From an uncultured cyanobacterium (GTDB lineage: Bacteria; Cyanobacteriota; Cyanobacteriia; PCC-6307; Cyanobiaceae): a stretch of DNA of 64,000 nt. The stretch lies in the NCBI GenBank assembly GCA_903917565.1, contig CAIXBB010000001.1, forward strand, positions 62,001 through 126,000, written 5' to 3'. Position numbers and translations under genes: made by a program. The stretch's first letter is position 1. Each line of letters begins with the position of its first letter. The notes beneath the pieces were generated by a model, which was not told the origin of the DNA, did not search any database, and saw nothing but the letters and a program-made list of their open reading frames with translations. This document shows, one piece after another, positions 7,540-16,342 of this stretch.

Positions 7540-8409
7540 ATGACCTTCAGCGGCCACCGGGCCCGCAAACGCTTCGGGCAGCACTGGCTCACGGATCCCC
7601 TGATCCTCGATCGGATCGTGGCGGCCGCCGACCTGCACGGCGCCGACCATGTGCTGGAGGTGGGCCCGGGGCGGGGCGCCCTGACCGAGCGCTTGCTGGC
7701 GTCCCAGGCGGCGTCACTGCTGGCGGTGGAACTGGACCGGGATCTGGTGGTGGGCCTGCGGCAGCGGTTCGGCGGCGATGGGCGCTTCACCCTGATCGAG
7801 GGTGACGTGCTCGAGCTGGCCTTGCCCTGCTCCGAGCGGCCGCTTCCCACAAAGGTGGTCGCCAACATCCCGTACAACATCACAGGCCCGTTGCTGGAGG
7901 TGCTGGTGGGCCGTCTTGGCCGGCCGGCCCCCTGCCGCTTCGAGCGGCTGGTGCTGCTGGTGCAGCAGGAGGTGGGCCAGCGCATCCGGGCCCGGCCGGG
8001 CAGCAGCGCCTTCTCGGCCCTCAGCGTGCGGATGCAGTTGCTGGCCCGTTGCAGCAGCGTCTGCACGGTGCCGCCCCGCTGCTTCTCGCCACCGCCGAAG
8101 GTCACCTCGGAGGTGATCGTGATCGAACCTGTGGCGGCGACGGCCCTGCCACCGCTGGAGCAGGCCCTGGCGGTGGAGGGCCTGCTGAGGCGCTGTTTCG
8201 CCGGACGGCGCAAGATGCTGCGCACCAGCCTGGCGGGCCTGCTGCCGGCGCCGGCCCTTCTGGAGCTGGCTGCCGCCGCTGGCGTGGACCTGCAGCAGCG
8301 GCCCCAGGAGCTCGGCCCCGATCGCTGGATGGCCCTGGCCCGCTCCCTGATGCTCGTGGGCGGGGTCGCTCAGGGAGAGGGGGAGGTGAACCAGACGCTG
8401 CAGCGGTAG
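7540..8409 (+). CDS. rsmA: 16S rRNA (adenine1518-N6/adenine1519-N6)-dimethyltransferase
   Basis: RsmA/KsgA dimethylates two adjacent adenines near the 3' end of 16S rRNA late in 30S assembly, using S-adenosylmethionine. The protein has 289 residues. It shows RKRFGQHWL at the N-terminus, SAM motif I EVGPGRGALTERLL, ELD of motif II and catalytic NIPYNI of motif IV, then the usual C-terminal helical domain. In many cyanobacteria ispE follows directly. Here ~1.8 kb of minus-strand genes lie between them. The last 40 bases overlap the 3' end of the convergent caspase-like gene. Confidence 0.95.
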   Translation: MTFSGHRARKRFGQHWLTDPLILDRIVAAADLHGADHVLEVGPGRGALTERLLASQAASLLAVELDRDLVVGLRQRFGGDGRFTLIEGDVLELALPCSERPLPTKVVANIPYNITGPLLEVLVGRLGRPAPCRFERLVLLVQQEVGQRIRARPGSSAFSALSVRMQLLARCSSVCTVPPRCFSPPPKVTSEVIVIEPVAATALPPLEQALAVEGLLRRCFAGRRKMLRTSLAGLLPAPALLELAAAAGVDLQQRPQELGPDRWMALARSLMLVGGVAQGEGEVNQTLQR

Positions 8410-9576
8410 CGGGCATTGCCGGCCACGGAGAGTTCGGTGCATCGGCTGTCCGTCACCGTCGCGCCTTGGGGCACCTGATCCATCGCCAACCGGAGGGCAT
8501 CGCCACGATTGCGGATCGATTCGGTGCTGATCAGGCTGGGCTTTCCTGGAAGGATGGACCGTGGAGGCGGGGACAGCGGAGACTCCGGCGGCCGGGGCAT
8601 GGGCAGCACTTCGATCCGACCTCCCCCAGGCGAAGCCTTCGCCTGCGGAGGCGGTACTTCCAAAGGCGCCGAACCCTGGGGGATGGTCGGGACGCCACCG
8701 GCAGAGGCCCGGACGACCCGGAAGACGATGTCACCTTCATCGAGACGCGGATCTCGAATCTTGCCGTACTGGGGATTCTGAGCAGAGCTGTAGTTGGCTA
8801 TCTGCTGGGGCAGATACTCGCCCAGCTCAGAACCTGTGACGTAGCCATCGTGGTTGAAATCGGCCGCTCCATCCAGGGCCCGGATGAGCAGGGGTGTGAA
8901 TAGAGTTGTGGCTGGCACCACCTCATTGACATCGCCAGCGGTAAGAAATTGCCTGACAGGCATATTCATCTTCCGTTGCAGGTAGGTGGGCAGAGGTGAG
9001 GCTGAGCGCACTTTGAAGATGGCTCCGGAGAAACAGCTGTCGAATATGAATAGAACGTGCTTGGCTTCCATCTGCTTTGCCCATGACATGATCTGCTCCA
9101 TGCTGAGGGCAGACTTCGCAAACTCAAGATCACTGTCTGCGCGAGCGACGGCAGGAGCATCCACCGGAACAAGATAGCCGAGATCATTGTTGCGGGTCCA
9201 GCCGTGGCCAGCGAAGTAAATCACTAACCGATTGTCGGGATTGTAACCAAATCGCTTCACGAAATCTTCAATGGACTGCTTCAATCTCAAAGATCCTGGA
9301 TTGGCAACGACATCAACCTGAAATCCCTGGCAATTCAGTGCTGAGACGAAATCCGCAGCTTCATGTTGGAGATTGTTAAGTTTTTTTCCAGAAAGGATTT
9401 TTATAGTCTCCTGCCCAGATGACAAGGGCATGGCTGCCCCCGTAGCTGAACAGAAGCGTGCCCCTGGTGTCAGTGACCTGCAATCCTTCCTGAGCTGATG
9501 AGCTGGCGACGCACCCCCATCCAAGCCAAACGACAGAGGCCAGCTGGACGAGGACCTGGATGCGCCTTGTCGTCAT
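8370..9576 (-). CDS. Exported caspase-like (C14) peptidase with EF-hand loop; frame broken at an A7 run
   Basis: Two overlapping frames make one protein. Bases 9576 to ~9382 encode a signal peptide (ending SSSAQEG) and SHALVIWAGDYKNPFWKK. The next frame, to the stop at 8370, continues LNNLQHEAADFVSALNCQGF with the caspase core. Removing one A from the A7 run joins them into ~401 residues. In the joined numbering, His124 (FAGHGW) and Cys181 (DSCFSG) are the catalytic dyad. Residues 239-250 (DFNHDGYVTGSE) match an EF-hand calcium loop. A Pro-rich linker leads to a C-terminal Cys-pair module (~352-401). Without frameshifting, only 66 residues would be made from the proper start. The gene overlaps its upstream neighbour by ATGA and rsmA by 40 bases. 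Confidence 0.85.
9381..9387 (-). other. A7 homopolymer at the caspase reading-frame break
   Basis: In the coding direction the sequence reads TCTGGAAAAAAACTTAAC. With seven A the frame ends in TAA directly after the run. With six A it continues into the caspase core. It could be a transcriptional-slippage site, a phase-variation site, a genuine inactivating indel or a sequencing error. Confidence 0.75.
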
Positions 9577-9965
9577 CGCAGCAGGGGCGTGATCGCCTTG
9601 AGCAGCTCCCCGGAACCGGGCTTGTCACCGGCTCGGAAAATCCTCACCTCCTTCGCCTTCCCCTGATCGACGAGAATCGTTCTTCCCGCCAGGCGCTTGT
9701 CGTTCTGGATCTGCAATCTGCCGTCGGACCCACGACGAACGACGATCCCGCCGTAGCGCACTTCCTTATAGGCACTCATCAAGGTCTTCACCAGCAGATC
9801 GATACTCACGATCCCCACGAGGACGTAGATCAGTGCCTGAGAGCGGACGTCGGGTTGGGAGGTGCCCTCCGGCGTCACGCTGCCATCGAAGGCCAGTTCC
9901 TTCTGGATGGCGATGGATTGGCGACCCGGTGCTCTCCAGAGGATGTCCACGGTTCGCCCCGACAT
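9573..9965 (-). CDS. Membrane protein encoded with the caspase-like peptidase
   Basis: The protein has 130 residues from the ATG at 9965. Residues ~44-63 form one membrane segment (ALIYVLVGIVSIDLLVKTLM). The N-terminal ~40 residues are polar. The C-terminal ~65 residues look like a beta-rich domain (GGIVVRRGSDGRLQIQNDKR, then RTILVDQGKAKEVRIF). The stop overlaps the caspase start as ATGA, so the two genes are almost certainly an operon. The layout resembles small effector-associated proteins found with bacterial caspases, but I cannot place it in a named family. The frame is open upstream to 10241 but shows no protein-like features there. Confidence 0.65.
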   Translation of the reverse strand: MSGRTVDILWRAPGRQSIAIQKELAFDGSVTPEGTSQPDVRSQALIYVLVGIVSIDLLVKTLMSAYKEVRYGGIVVRRGSDGRLQIQNDKRLAGRTILVDQGKAKEVRIFRAGDKPGSGELLKAITPLLR

Positions 9966-10203
9966 CGGGTCGGCCCGAGGGCTGCAGAGGCCTGCAACAG
10001 CAGGCTGAACTACATGCCAACGATGAAGGGTGCACGCAAGGGGTTTCGATGGGTTGATTTCATCAGTGCACCTCGACGTTTCGACCATTCTGGGTGCCCA
10101 GGTCGGGCTCAGGCCATGGTCGAAGGCCTCCCAGCGCCTGCCGGGTGCTCCGCTTGAATCAGGCCTGCGCTCAGCGTTCCTGCAGGGACGTCCGCCCTGC
10201 CCC

Positions 10204-11154
10204 ATGCCCGATCTGATCGTTTCGGCCCCCGCCAAGATCAACCTGCACCTGGAGGTGCTGGGCCTGCGGCAGGACGGCTACCACGAGTTGGCGATGGTGA
10301 TGCAGAGCATCGACCTGAGCGACACCCTGGTGCTGCGCCCCACAGCCGACGCCACGATCCGCCTGCACAGCGACAGCCAGGAGCTGCCCGTGGACGGCAC
10401 CAACCTGATCGTCAAGGCGGCGGAACTGCTGCGCTCCCGGGTCGGCCTGCCGGAACTGGGGGTCGAGGTCACGCTGCACAAGCGCATCCCCATCGGCGCC
10501 GGCCTGGCGGGTGGTTCAAGCGATGGGGCCGCCGCCCTGGTGGGGCTCGATGCCCTCTGGGGTCTGGGTCTGGGGAGCGAGAGGCTGCACGGCCTGGCGG
10601 CCGAGCTGGGTTCCGACATGCCCTTCTGCCTGGAGGGCGGCACCCAGCTCTGCTTCGGCCGCGGGGAACGGCTCGAGCCCGTCCCTGCCGAGCGGGTGGT
10701 GGAGCGGGCGGTGCTTCTGCTCAAGCACCCCGAGGCCAGCGTGTCCACGCCCTGGGCCTACCGCCGTTGCCGGGAGCTGCGCGGTGATTTCTATCTCGAC
10801 GACGAGAACGACTTCGAACAGCGGCGCCAGGCCCTGCGCAACAGCCCCTTGCTGGCGTCGCTGGCCTGTGCGGGCCCGCTGCCACAGCTGCGCAACGATC
10901 TGCAGGCAGTGGTGGAACCGGAGGTGGAGAGCGTGCGCACGGGCCTCGAGCTGCTGCGCTGCCAGCCGGGGGCGCTGGCCGTCGCCATGAGCGGATCCGG
11001 ACCCAGCCTCTACGCGCTCTACCCGGACCTGGCGGCAGCCGAGGCGGCCGGGACGGCCCTGGTGGGGACGCTGGAGGCCCTTGGCTTCCAGTCCTGGTGC
11101 TGCCGCTGTGGCGGATCGGGTGTCAGCCTGGTGACGGATGGATCCCCGCCATGA
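10204..11154 (+). CDS. ispE: 4-diphosphocytidyl-2-C-methyl-D-erythritol kinase
   Basis: IspE is a GHMP kinase that phosphorylates CDP-methylerythritol in the MEP pathway, feeding carotenoid, phytol and quinone synthesis. The 316-residue protein shows the substrate motif [24 protein letters not shown]-binding [15 protein letters not shown] and the C-terminal GHMP motif [13 protein letters not shown] chose the ATG at 10204, since it gives the standard N-terminus; the upstream open frame has no homology-like content. Its stop overlaps the next gene as ATGA. About 240 bases without a recognised gene separate it from the divergent membrane protein gene at 9965. Confidence 0.96.
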   Translation: MPDLIVSAPAKINLHLEVLGLRQDGYHELAMVMQSIDLSDTLVLRPTADATIRLHSDSQELPVDGTNLIVKAAELLRSRVGLPELGVEVTLHKRIPIGAGLAGGSSDGAAALVGLDALWGLGLGSERLHGLAAELGSDMPFCLEGGTQLCFGRGERLEPVPAERVVERAVLLLKHPEASVSTPWAYRRCRELRGDFYLDDENDFEQRRQALRNSPLLASLACAGPLPQLRNDLQAVVEPEVESVRTGLELLRCQPGALAVAMSGSGPSLYALYPDLAAAEAAGTALVGTLEALGFQSWCCRCGGSGVSLVTDGSPP

Positions 11155-11453
11155 CCGAAGAGAGCCCCGCCAAGCCCCCCCGCAAGGGCCCGCTCAGCTT
11201 TCTTTCCGGCGCCCTCACCAGCGGCCTGCTCGCCTGGCTGAGCCTGGGGGTGAGCCAACGGGTGGTGGGCTGGTACGTGACCCATCCGCCGCACTTCGAT
11301 TCACCCTTCGCCCAGAGCATCGCCACGGCGATGAAGACCCTGATGGTGGGGATGTGCTTCCTGGCCACCTTCAGCTTCGCCTTCATCGGGCTGGGGCTGT
11401 TCCTGGTGTTCATCCGCAGCCTGTTGCCGGCCGAAGCGGAATCCCCTTCCTAA
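11151..11453 (+). CDS. DUF3082 family membrane protein
   Basis: The protein has 100 residues with two probable membrane segments, ~14-34 ([20 protein letters not shown]) and ~63-90 ([20 protein letters not shown]). [20 protein letters not shown] lies between them. This pattern is DUF3082, a cyanobacteria-specific family commonly found between ispE and pdhB. Function is unknown. The start overlaps the ispE stop, so translation is probably coupled. Confidence 0.85.
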   Translation: MTEESPAKPPRKGPLSFLSGALTSGLLAWLSLGVSQRVVGWYVTHPPHFDSPFAQSIATAMKTLMVGMCFLATFSFAFIGLGLFLVFIRSLLPAEAESPS

Positions 11454-11481
11454 GCTGCCACCGCCGTCGCTCTTCCCCCCG

Positions 11482-11577
11482 ATGACTCCCCACGACCTGG
11501 GTCTGCTGGTGGTCCTGCTGCTGCCCGGCATGCTCCTGTCGGTCCTGCTGCTCAGCACCTTCGCCGCCGGCGGCTGA
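11482..11577 (+). CDS. Tiny single-span membrane peptide (31 aa)
   Basis: The reading frame ATG to TGA encodes 31 residues. They begin [20 protein letters not shown] and end FAAGG, essentially one hydrophobic helix. It sits alone between DUF3082 and pdhB on the same strand, 28 bases after one and 31 before the other. This spacing fits a real gene of the cluster. Size and topology recall the small photosystem, b6f or NDH subunits, but the sequence does not match one I know. There is no strong ribosome-binding site. Confidence 0.55.
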   Translation: MTPHDLGLLVVLLLPGMLLSVLLLSTFAAGG

Positions 11578-11608
11578 GATAGGTTGGCCGCGCAAAGGCC
11601 TCCGCTCC

Positions 11609-12592
11609 GTGGCTGAAACTCTCCTGTTCAACGCCCTGCGTGAAGCCATCGACGAGGAGATGGCGCGCGACCCCCATGTCTGTGTCATGGGTGAGGACGT
11701 GGGCCATTACGGCGGCTCCTACAAGGTCACCAAGGACCTCTGCGAGAAGTACGGCGAATTCCGGGTGCTGGACACCCCCATCGCTGAGAACAGCTTCACC
11801 GGCATGGCCGTGGGCGCGGCCATGACCGGCCTGAGGCCGATCGTGGAAGGCATGAACATGGGCTTTCTGCTGCTCGCCTTCAACCAGATCTCCAACAACA
11901 TGGGGATGCTGCGTTACACCAGTGGCGGCAACTACACCATCCCGGCCGTGGTGCGCGGGCCCGGGGGCGTCGGTCGTCAGCTCGGTGCCGAGCACAGCCA
12001 GCGCCTGGAGGCCTACTTCCACGCCGTGCCGGGCATCAAGATCGTGGCGGTGAGCACCCCCACCAATGCCAAGGGCCTGCTGAAGGCGGCGATCCGGGAT
12101 AACAATCCCGTGCTCTTCTTCGAGCACGTTCTGCTCTACAACCTCAGCGAAGAGATCCCTGAAGGCGACTACATCTGCGCCCTCGACCAGGCCGAAGTGG
12201 TGCGCGAGGGCACCGATGTCACGATCCTCACCTATTCGCGCATGCGCCACCACTGCCTCAAGGCGGTGGAGCAGCTGGTGGAGGAGGGTGTCGATGTCGA
12301 GCTGATCGATCTGATCAGCCTCAAGCCCTTCGACATGGAGACCATCGCCCGCTCGATCCGCAAGACCCACAAGGTGGTGGTGGTGGAGGAGTGCATGAAA
12401 ACCGGCGGCATCGGCGCCGAACTGATCGCCCTGATCACAGAGCACTGCTTCGACGATCTCGATGCCCGGCCCCTGCGCCTCTCGTCCCAGGACATCCCCA
12501 CGCCATACAACGGCAATCTGGAGAATCTCACCATCATCCAGCCCCACCAGATCGTCGCCGCGGCGCTCGACCTGAAAGCCGGTCGTCGCTGA
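11609..12592 (+). CDS. pdhB: Pyruvate dehydrogenase E1 component, beta subunit
   Basis: PdhB pairs with the alpha subunit in the thiamine-diphosphate E1 enzyme that turns pyruvate into acetyl-CoA. The 327-residue protein has the normal length. It shows [20 protein letters not shown], the ThDP-contacting [31 protein letters not shown] and the C-terminal transketolase domain beginning near [10 protein letters not shown]. The start is GTG at 11609. secD begins one base after its stop, in the conserved cyanobacterial order pdhB-secD-secF. Confidence 0.96.
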   Translation: MAETLLFNALREAIDEEMARDPHVCVMGEDVGHYGGSYKVTKDLCEKYGEFRVLDTPIAENSFTGMAVGAAMTGLRPIVEGMNMGFLLLAFNQISNNMGMLRYTSGGNYTIPAVVRGPGGVGRQLGAEHSQRLEAYFHAVPGIKIVAVSTPTNAKGLLKAAIRDNNPVLFFEHVLLYNLSEEIPEGDYICALDQAEVVREGTDVTILTYSRMRHHCLKAVEQLVEEGVDVELIDLISLKPFDMETIARSIRKTHKVVVVEECMKTGGIGAELIALITEHCFDDLDARPLRLSSQDIPTPYNGNLENLTIIQPHQIVAAALDLKAGRR

Positions 12593-12593
12593 G

Positions 12594-14120
12594 ATGGGAC
12601 GCCAACAGGGCTGGTTCGCCCTCATCCTCGCCCTCACCATCGCCTCCGGCGCCCTGTTGGCCAACTACGGACTGCAGCTGGGTCTGGACCTCCGCGGCGG
12701 CAGCCAGCTCACCCTCCAGGTGATGCCCGCCGGCGCCATCACCCGGGTGGACACCGAGCAGCTGGAGGCCGTCAAGGACGTGCTGGAGCGGCGCATCAAT
12801 GGCCTTGGCGTGGCCGAATCCACCCTCCAGGCCGTGGGCAGCGACCAGCTGGTGCTGCAGCTCCCCGGCGAGCAGGATCCCAGCCAGGCGGCCCGGGTGC
12901 TCGGCAGCACGGCCCTGCTGGAATTCCGCGCCCAGAAGCCCGGCACGGAGGAGGAGATGCGCGGACTTCTGGCCCTCAAACGCCAGGCCGAGTCGGTGCT
13001 GCGGGCCAAGCGCCCCCCCACAGCAACCAAAGACCCCACAGTGCCGGCGCCGCCCGAGCCCCCCTCGCTGTCGCCCCAGGACCTGTCCAAGGCGCTCACC
13101 TCCCTCGGGATCCAGGTTCCCGCCGGCAGCAGTGAGGCTGATCAGATCGAGCTGCTGCTCAAGGAGACCAATCGCCGGATCCTCAGCCTCTACGGGCCTC
13201 CGCTGATCACCGGCAAGGACCTCACCAGCGCCGGTCGCCAGCAGCAGGCCACCGGAACCGGCTGGGATGTGACCCTGGGCTTCAACCGCGAAGGGGGTGA
13301 GAAGTTCGCGGCCCTCACCCAGTCGATCGCGGGCACCGGTCGGGTGCTCGGCATCGTCCTTGATGGTCGCTCGATCAGTGAGGCCAGCGTAGGCGAGCAG
13401 TTCAAGCTGGCCGGCATCACCGGAGGATCCGCCTCGATCACGGGCAATTTCAGCGCCGAAGAGGCCCGCGACCTGGAAGTGCAGCTGCGGGGTGGTTCCC
13501 TGCCCCTGCCGGTGAAGATCGTGGAAGTGCGCACCGTCGGGCCATCCCTCGGGGCCGAAAACATCCGCTCGAGCCTGGTGGCAGGCCTGTCAGGCCTGGT
13601 CCTGGTGGCGGTGTTCATGGTGTCGGTCTACCGCCTTCCCGGGATCGTTGCGGTGGTGGCCCTGAGCCTCTATTCCCTCTTCAACCTGGCGATCTACGCC
13701 CTCATCCCCGTCACCCTCAGCCTGCCGGGCATCGCCGGCTTCATTCTCTCGGTGGGGATGGCCGTGGATGCCAACGTGCTCATCTTTGAGCGGATCAAGG
13801 AGGAGCTGCGGGCCGGCAACACCTTGATCCGCTCCATCGACACGGGCTTCTCCCTGGCCCTGTCTTCGATCATCGATGGCCACGTCACCGGTCTGATCAG
13901 CTGTGCCGCCCTCTTCTTCCTCGGCACCGGCCTGGTCAGGGGCTTCGCCGTCACCCTGGCGATCGGTCTGTTGCTGAGCCTTTTCACGGCCCTCACCTGC
14001 ACCCGCACCCTGCTGCGCCTGCTGATGAGCTATCCGGCCCTGCGCCGCCCCACTTATTTCCTCTCCGCCCGCCAACTTCCCCCCGCCAAAGCCACCGCGG
14101 CCCAACCGGGTCTGGCCTGA
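12594..14120 (+). CDS. secD: Protein translocase subunit SecD
   Basis: SecD works with SecF to complete Sec-dependent export using the proton gradient, in plasma or thylakoid membrane. The protein has 508 residues. It has an N-terminal span (~7-25), the LDLRGGSQLTLQV motif, a periplasmic P1 domain with a Pro-rich insertion (~140-165), and five C-terminal spans. The conserved GMAVDANVLIFERIKEEL follows the third C-terminal span. The length is typical for cyanobacteria. It directly abuts secF (TGA then ATG). Confidence 0.96.
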   Translation: MGRQQGWFALILALTIASGALLANYGLQLGLDLRGGSQLTLQVMPAGAITRVDTEQLEAVKDVLERRINGLGVAESTLQAVGSDQLVLQLPGEQDPSQAARVLGSTALLEFRAQKPGTEEEMRGLLALKRQAESVLRAKRPPTATKDPTVPAPPEPPSLSPQDLSKALTSLGIQVPAGSSEADQIELLLKETNRRILSLYGPPLITGKDLTSAGRQQQATGTGWDVTLGFNREGGEKFAALTQSIAGTGRVLGIVLDGRSISEASVGEQFKLAGITGGSASITGNFSAEEARDLEVQLRGGSLPLPVKIVEVRTVGPSLGAENIRSSLVAGLSGLVLVAVFMVSVYRLPGIVAVVALSLYSLFNLAIYALIPVTLSLPGIAGFILSVGMAVDANVLIFERIKEELRAGNTLIRSIDTGFSLALSSIIDGHVTGLISCAALFFLGTGLVRGFAVTLAIGLLLSLFTALTCTRTLLRLLMSYPALRRPTYFLSARQLPPAKATAAQPGLA

Positions 14121-15083
14121 ATGACTGCCATGACCCCTGTCCCCTCCCCCCGCTTCCGCATCAGCCGCCACCGGCGTCTGGCCTGGGTGGGTTCGTTGTT
14201 GGCCTGTGGCCTGAGCCTCCTGGGCCTGGCGCTCTGCTGGCTGAACCCGTCGATCGGCGCACCGCTGCGGCCAGGCCTTGACTTCACCGGCGGCACCCAG
14301 GTCCAGGTGGAGCGGGACTGTGCCCCCTGCAAGCCCATCACCGCCCTCGAGATTCGCCAGGCCCTGGGCCGCGTCGACCTGCCATCCCCCGCAGGGGAGA
14401 GCGTCCCCAATCTGGGCAGTGCCTCGGTTCAGGTTCTCGACGGCGGCCGGTCCCTGGTCCTGCGGCTGCCGGCCCTTGAGGCCGAGCAGAGCAAGGTCCT
14501 GGTCGATGCGCTCGCCGCTCAGTTCGGCCCGCTGCGTGCCAGTGGCACCTCGGTGAACACGATCGGCCCCACCCTTGGCTCCCGACTCCTGCAGGGCAGC
14601 CTCATCTCCCTGCTGGTCAGCTTTGCGGGAATCGCCGTCTATATCTCCTTCAGCTACAGCGGCGTCTTCGCTTTTCTGGCCTTGCTCTGCCTGGCCCACG
14701 ACGTTCTGATCACCTGTGGCCTGTTCGCCTGGCTGGGGCTGCTCCAGGGCATCGAAGTAGACTCTCTCTTCGCCGTTTCCCTGATCACCGTCGCCGGTTA
14801 CTCGGTCACCGACACCGTGGTGGTCTACGACCGGATCCGCGAGCAGCGACGCACCCTGGGTGAACTTTCCCTGGTGGATCAGGTGGACGTGGCGGTGGAC
14901 GCCACCCTCACCCGCTCGCTCTACACCTCCTTCACCACCCTGCTGCCCCTGGTGGCTCTGATCTTCTTCGGAGGCAGCACCCTGTTCTGGTTCGCCGTGG
15001 CGCTCACGGTGGGCATTGCCGTCGGCAGCTGGTCGAGCATCGGTGTGGCTCCCACCCTTCTGCCCGTGCTCTCGAAACGATGA
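14121..15083 (+). CDS. secF: Protein translocase subunit SecF
   Basis: The protein has 320 residues with six membrane spans. It has the GLDFTGGTQVQV motif near residue 55 and the SecF signature TVAGYSVTDTVVVYDRIREQ in the fourth-span region. It forms the SecDF complex with the upstream gene. ATG 14121 is taken as start; ATG 14130 would remove three residues. Two Cys in the periplasmic loop (DCAPCKP) are unusual for SecF and could form a disulfide. The stop overlaps the next small gene as ATGA. Confidence 0.96.
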   Translation: MTAMTPVPSPRFRISRHRRLAWVGSLLACGLSLLGLALCWLNPSIGAPLRPGLDFTGGTQVQVERDCAPCKPITALEIRQALGRVDLPSPAGESVPNLGSASVQVLDGGRSLVLRLPALEAEQSKVLVDALAAQFGPLRASGTSVNTIGPTLGSRLLQGSLISLLVSFAGIAVYISFSYSGVFAFLALLCLAHDVLITCGLFAWLGLLQGIEVDSLFAVSLITVAGYSVTDTVVVYDRIREQRRTLGELSLVDQVDVAVDATLTRSLYTSFTTLLPLVALIFFGGSTLFWFAVALTVGIAVGSWSSIGVAPTLLPVLSKR

Positions 15084-15304
15084 GAGACCCTGATCGTGTC
15101 GAGGGGGCCATGCGTGGCTTGCCCATGCTGCCGGTGGTGCTGCTGGTGCTGGCCCTGATCGATCTGAGGGTGGAACTGATCCTGCTCTGGGATCACCTCA
15201 CTCTGACGTCTGTCATCGCTGCGGTGCACTCCCATCTGCTGGCCGTGGCGGTGCTGCTCAGCCAGCCTTCCCTCTGGAGTCACTACCGCCGCTCCCGCGG
15301 CTGA
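15080..15304 (+). CDS. Small membrane protein downstream of secF
   Basis: The protein has 74 residues with two hydrophobic stretches (~15-38 and ~46-62), including LPVVLLVLALIDLRVELILL. It is translationally coupled to secF by an ATGA overlap. It closes the plus-strand cluster and is convergent with the permease gene at 15335. I know a similar small protein in this position in cyanobacterial genomes but no function. An internal ATG would shorten it by ~10 residues. Confidence 0.65.
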   Translation: MRDPDRVEGAMRGLPMLPVVLLVLALIDLRVELILLWDHLTLTSVIAAVHSHLLAVAVLLSQPSLWSHYRRSRG

Positions 15305-15334
15305 TGCAACCTGGCCGATGGGCCGGCCGCTCGA

Positions 15335-16342
15335 TCAGGCCAGATCCCAGCGGTCCATCACGTCACGGACGAGCACCTCTTCACAGGCCACCTGCAGCAC
15401 CACCACCAGGGGGAGGGCGAGCAGAAGCCCAGGCAATCCCAGCAGGGCCCCCAGACTCAGCTGGGCCATCAGGGCGACGGTGGGCAGCAGGTTGACGGTG
15501 CGGCTCAGCAGCAGGGGGGTGAGCAGGAACGCTTCACCGTTCTGCAGCAGCAGTCGCAGCATCAGCACCTGGACCACCTTCGCCGGTGAGATCAGCAGGG
15601 CGACGGCCAACGGCAGCAGGGTGGCGGCGGTCGGGCCGATGGTGGGAACGAAGGTGAGCAGACCACAGACCAGGCCGCTCAGCAGCGCCAGGGGCACCTG
15701 CAGCACCGCCAGGCCCGCCCAGGTGGTGACGAAGACCACCGTGCCGGAGATGGTCATGCCCGCCAGCCAGCCCCCCAGGGCCTGGCGGCATTCCCGCAGC
15801 AATTCTTCCATGCGCCGCCGGTAGAACCGCGGCGTGGCGGCGATCACCAGGCGTTGATGGCTGACCGGATCGAGCGCCATCAGGATCGCCAGCAGCAGCA
15901 TCAGCAGCAGCTGGATGGTGCTGTTGGCGGCGCCACCCGCCACGCCGAGCAGCTGGCTGCCCAGGGGCTGGAGTCGATCCAAGAGGGATCCATCGGCCAG
16001 CTGTCGCTCCAGGTCACGCACCAGGGGGATCTTGGGCGCGATGTCGCCGAGCCGCTTGATCAACTCGGGGACCAGCTGGCTGAACTGGCGGATTTGGTCG
16101 ATCAGTTCCGGCAGCAGCAGGTTGCCCAGCAGCCAGCCGATGACGAGCAGCGCCAGCAACACCAGCGACAGGGCGGCCCCCCGGTTCAGGCGGGTGAGGC
16201 GCCGCAGCAGGCTGGTGGGCACATCGAGCGCCACCGCCAGCACCACGGCGCCGAAGAGGATCAGCAGCACCCAGCGCAGCTCCCACAGCAGCAGGAACAG
16301 CGCCACCAGGGCCATGGCCCCGAGCAGGGTGCGTGCCTTCAT
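15335..16342 (-). CDS. AI-2E family (PerM-like) membrane protein, paralogue 1
   Basis: The 335-residue polytopic protein has two spans at the N-terminus (~1-45), another near 60-80, a soluble segment (~85-140), then four or five C-terminal spans. GLVCGLLTFVPTIGPTAATL is the family signature. AI-2E/PerM proteins include transporters and ion antiporters, so the substrate cannot be named. The start overlaps the stop of the paralogous gene upstream (ATGA). With psb28 first, the three form one operon. Confidence 0.88.
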   Translation of the reverse strand: MKARTLLGAMALVALFLLLWELRWVLLILFGAVVLAVALDVPTSLLRRLTRLNRGAALSLVLLALLVIGWLLGNLLLPELIDQIRQFSQLVPELIKRLGDIAPKIPLVRDLERQLADGSLLDRLQPLGSQLLGVAGGAANSTIQLLLMLLLAILMALDPVSHQRLVIAATPRFYRRRMEELLRECRQALGGWLAGMTISGTVVFVTTWAGLAVLQVPLALLSGLVCGLLTFVPTIGPTAATLLPLAVALLISPAKVVQVLMLRLLLQNGEAFLLTPLLLSRTVNLLPTVALMAQLSLGALLGLPGLLLALPLVVVLQVACEEVLVRDVMDRWDLA

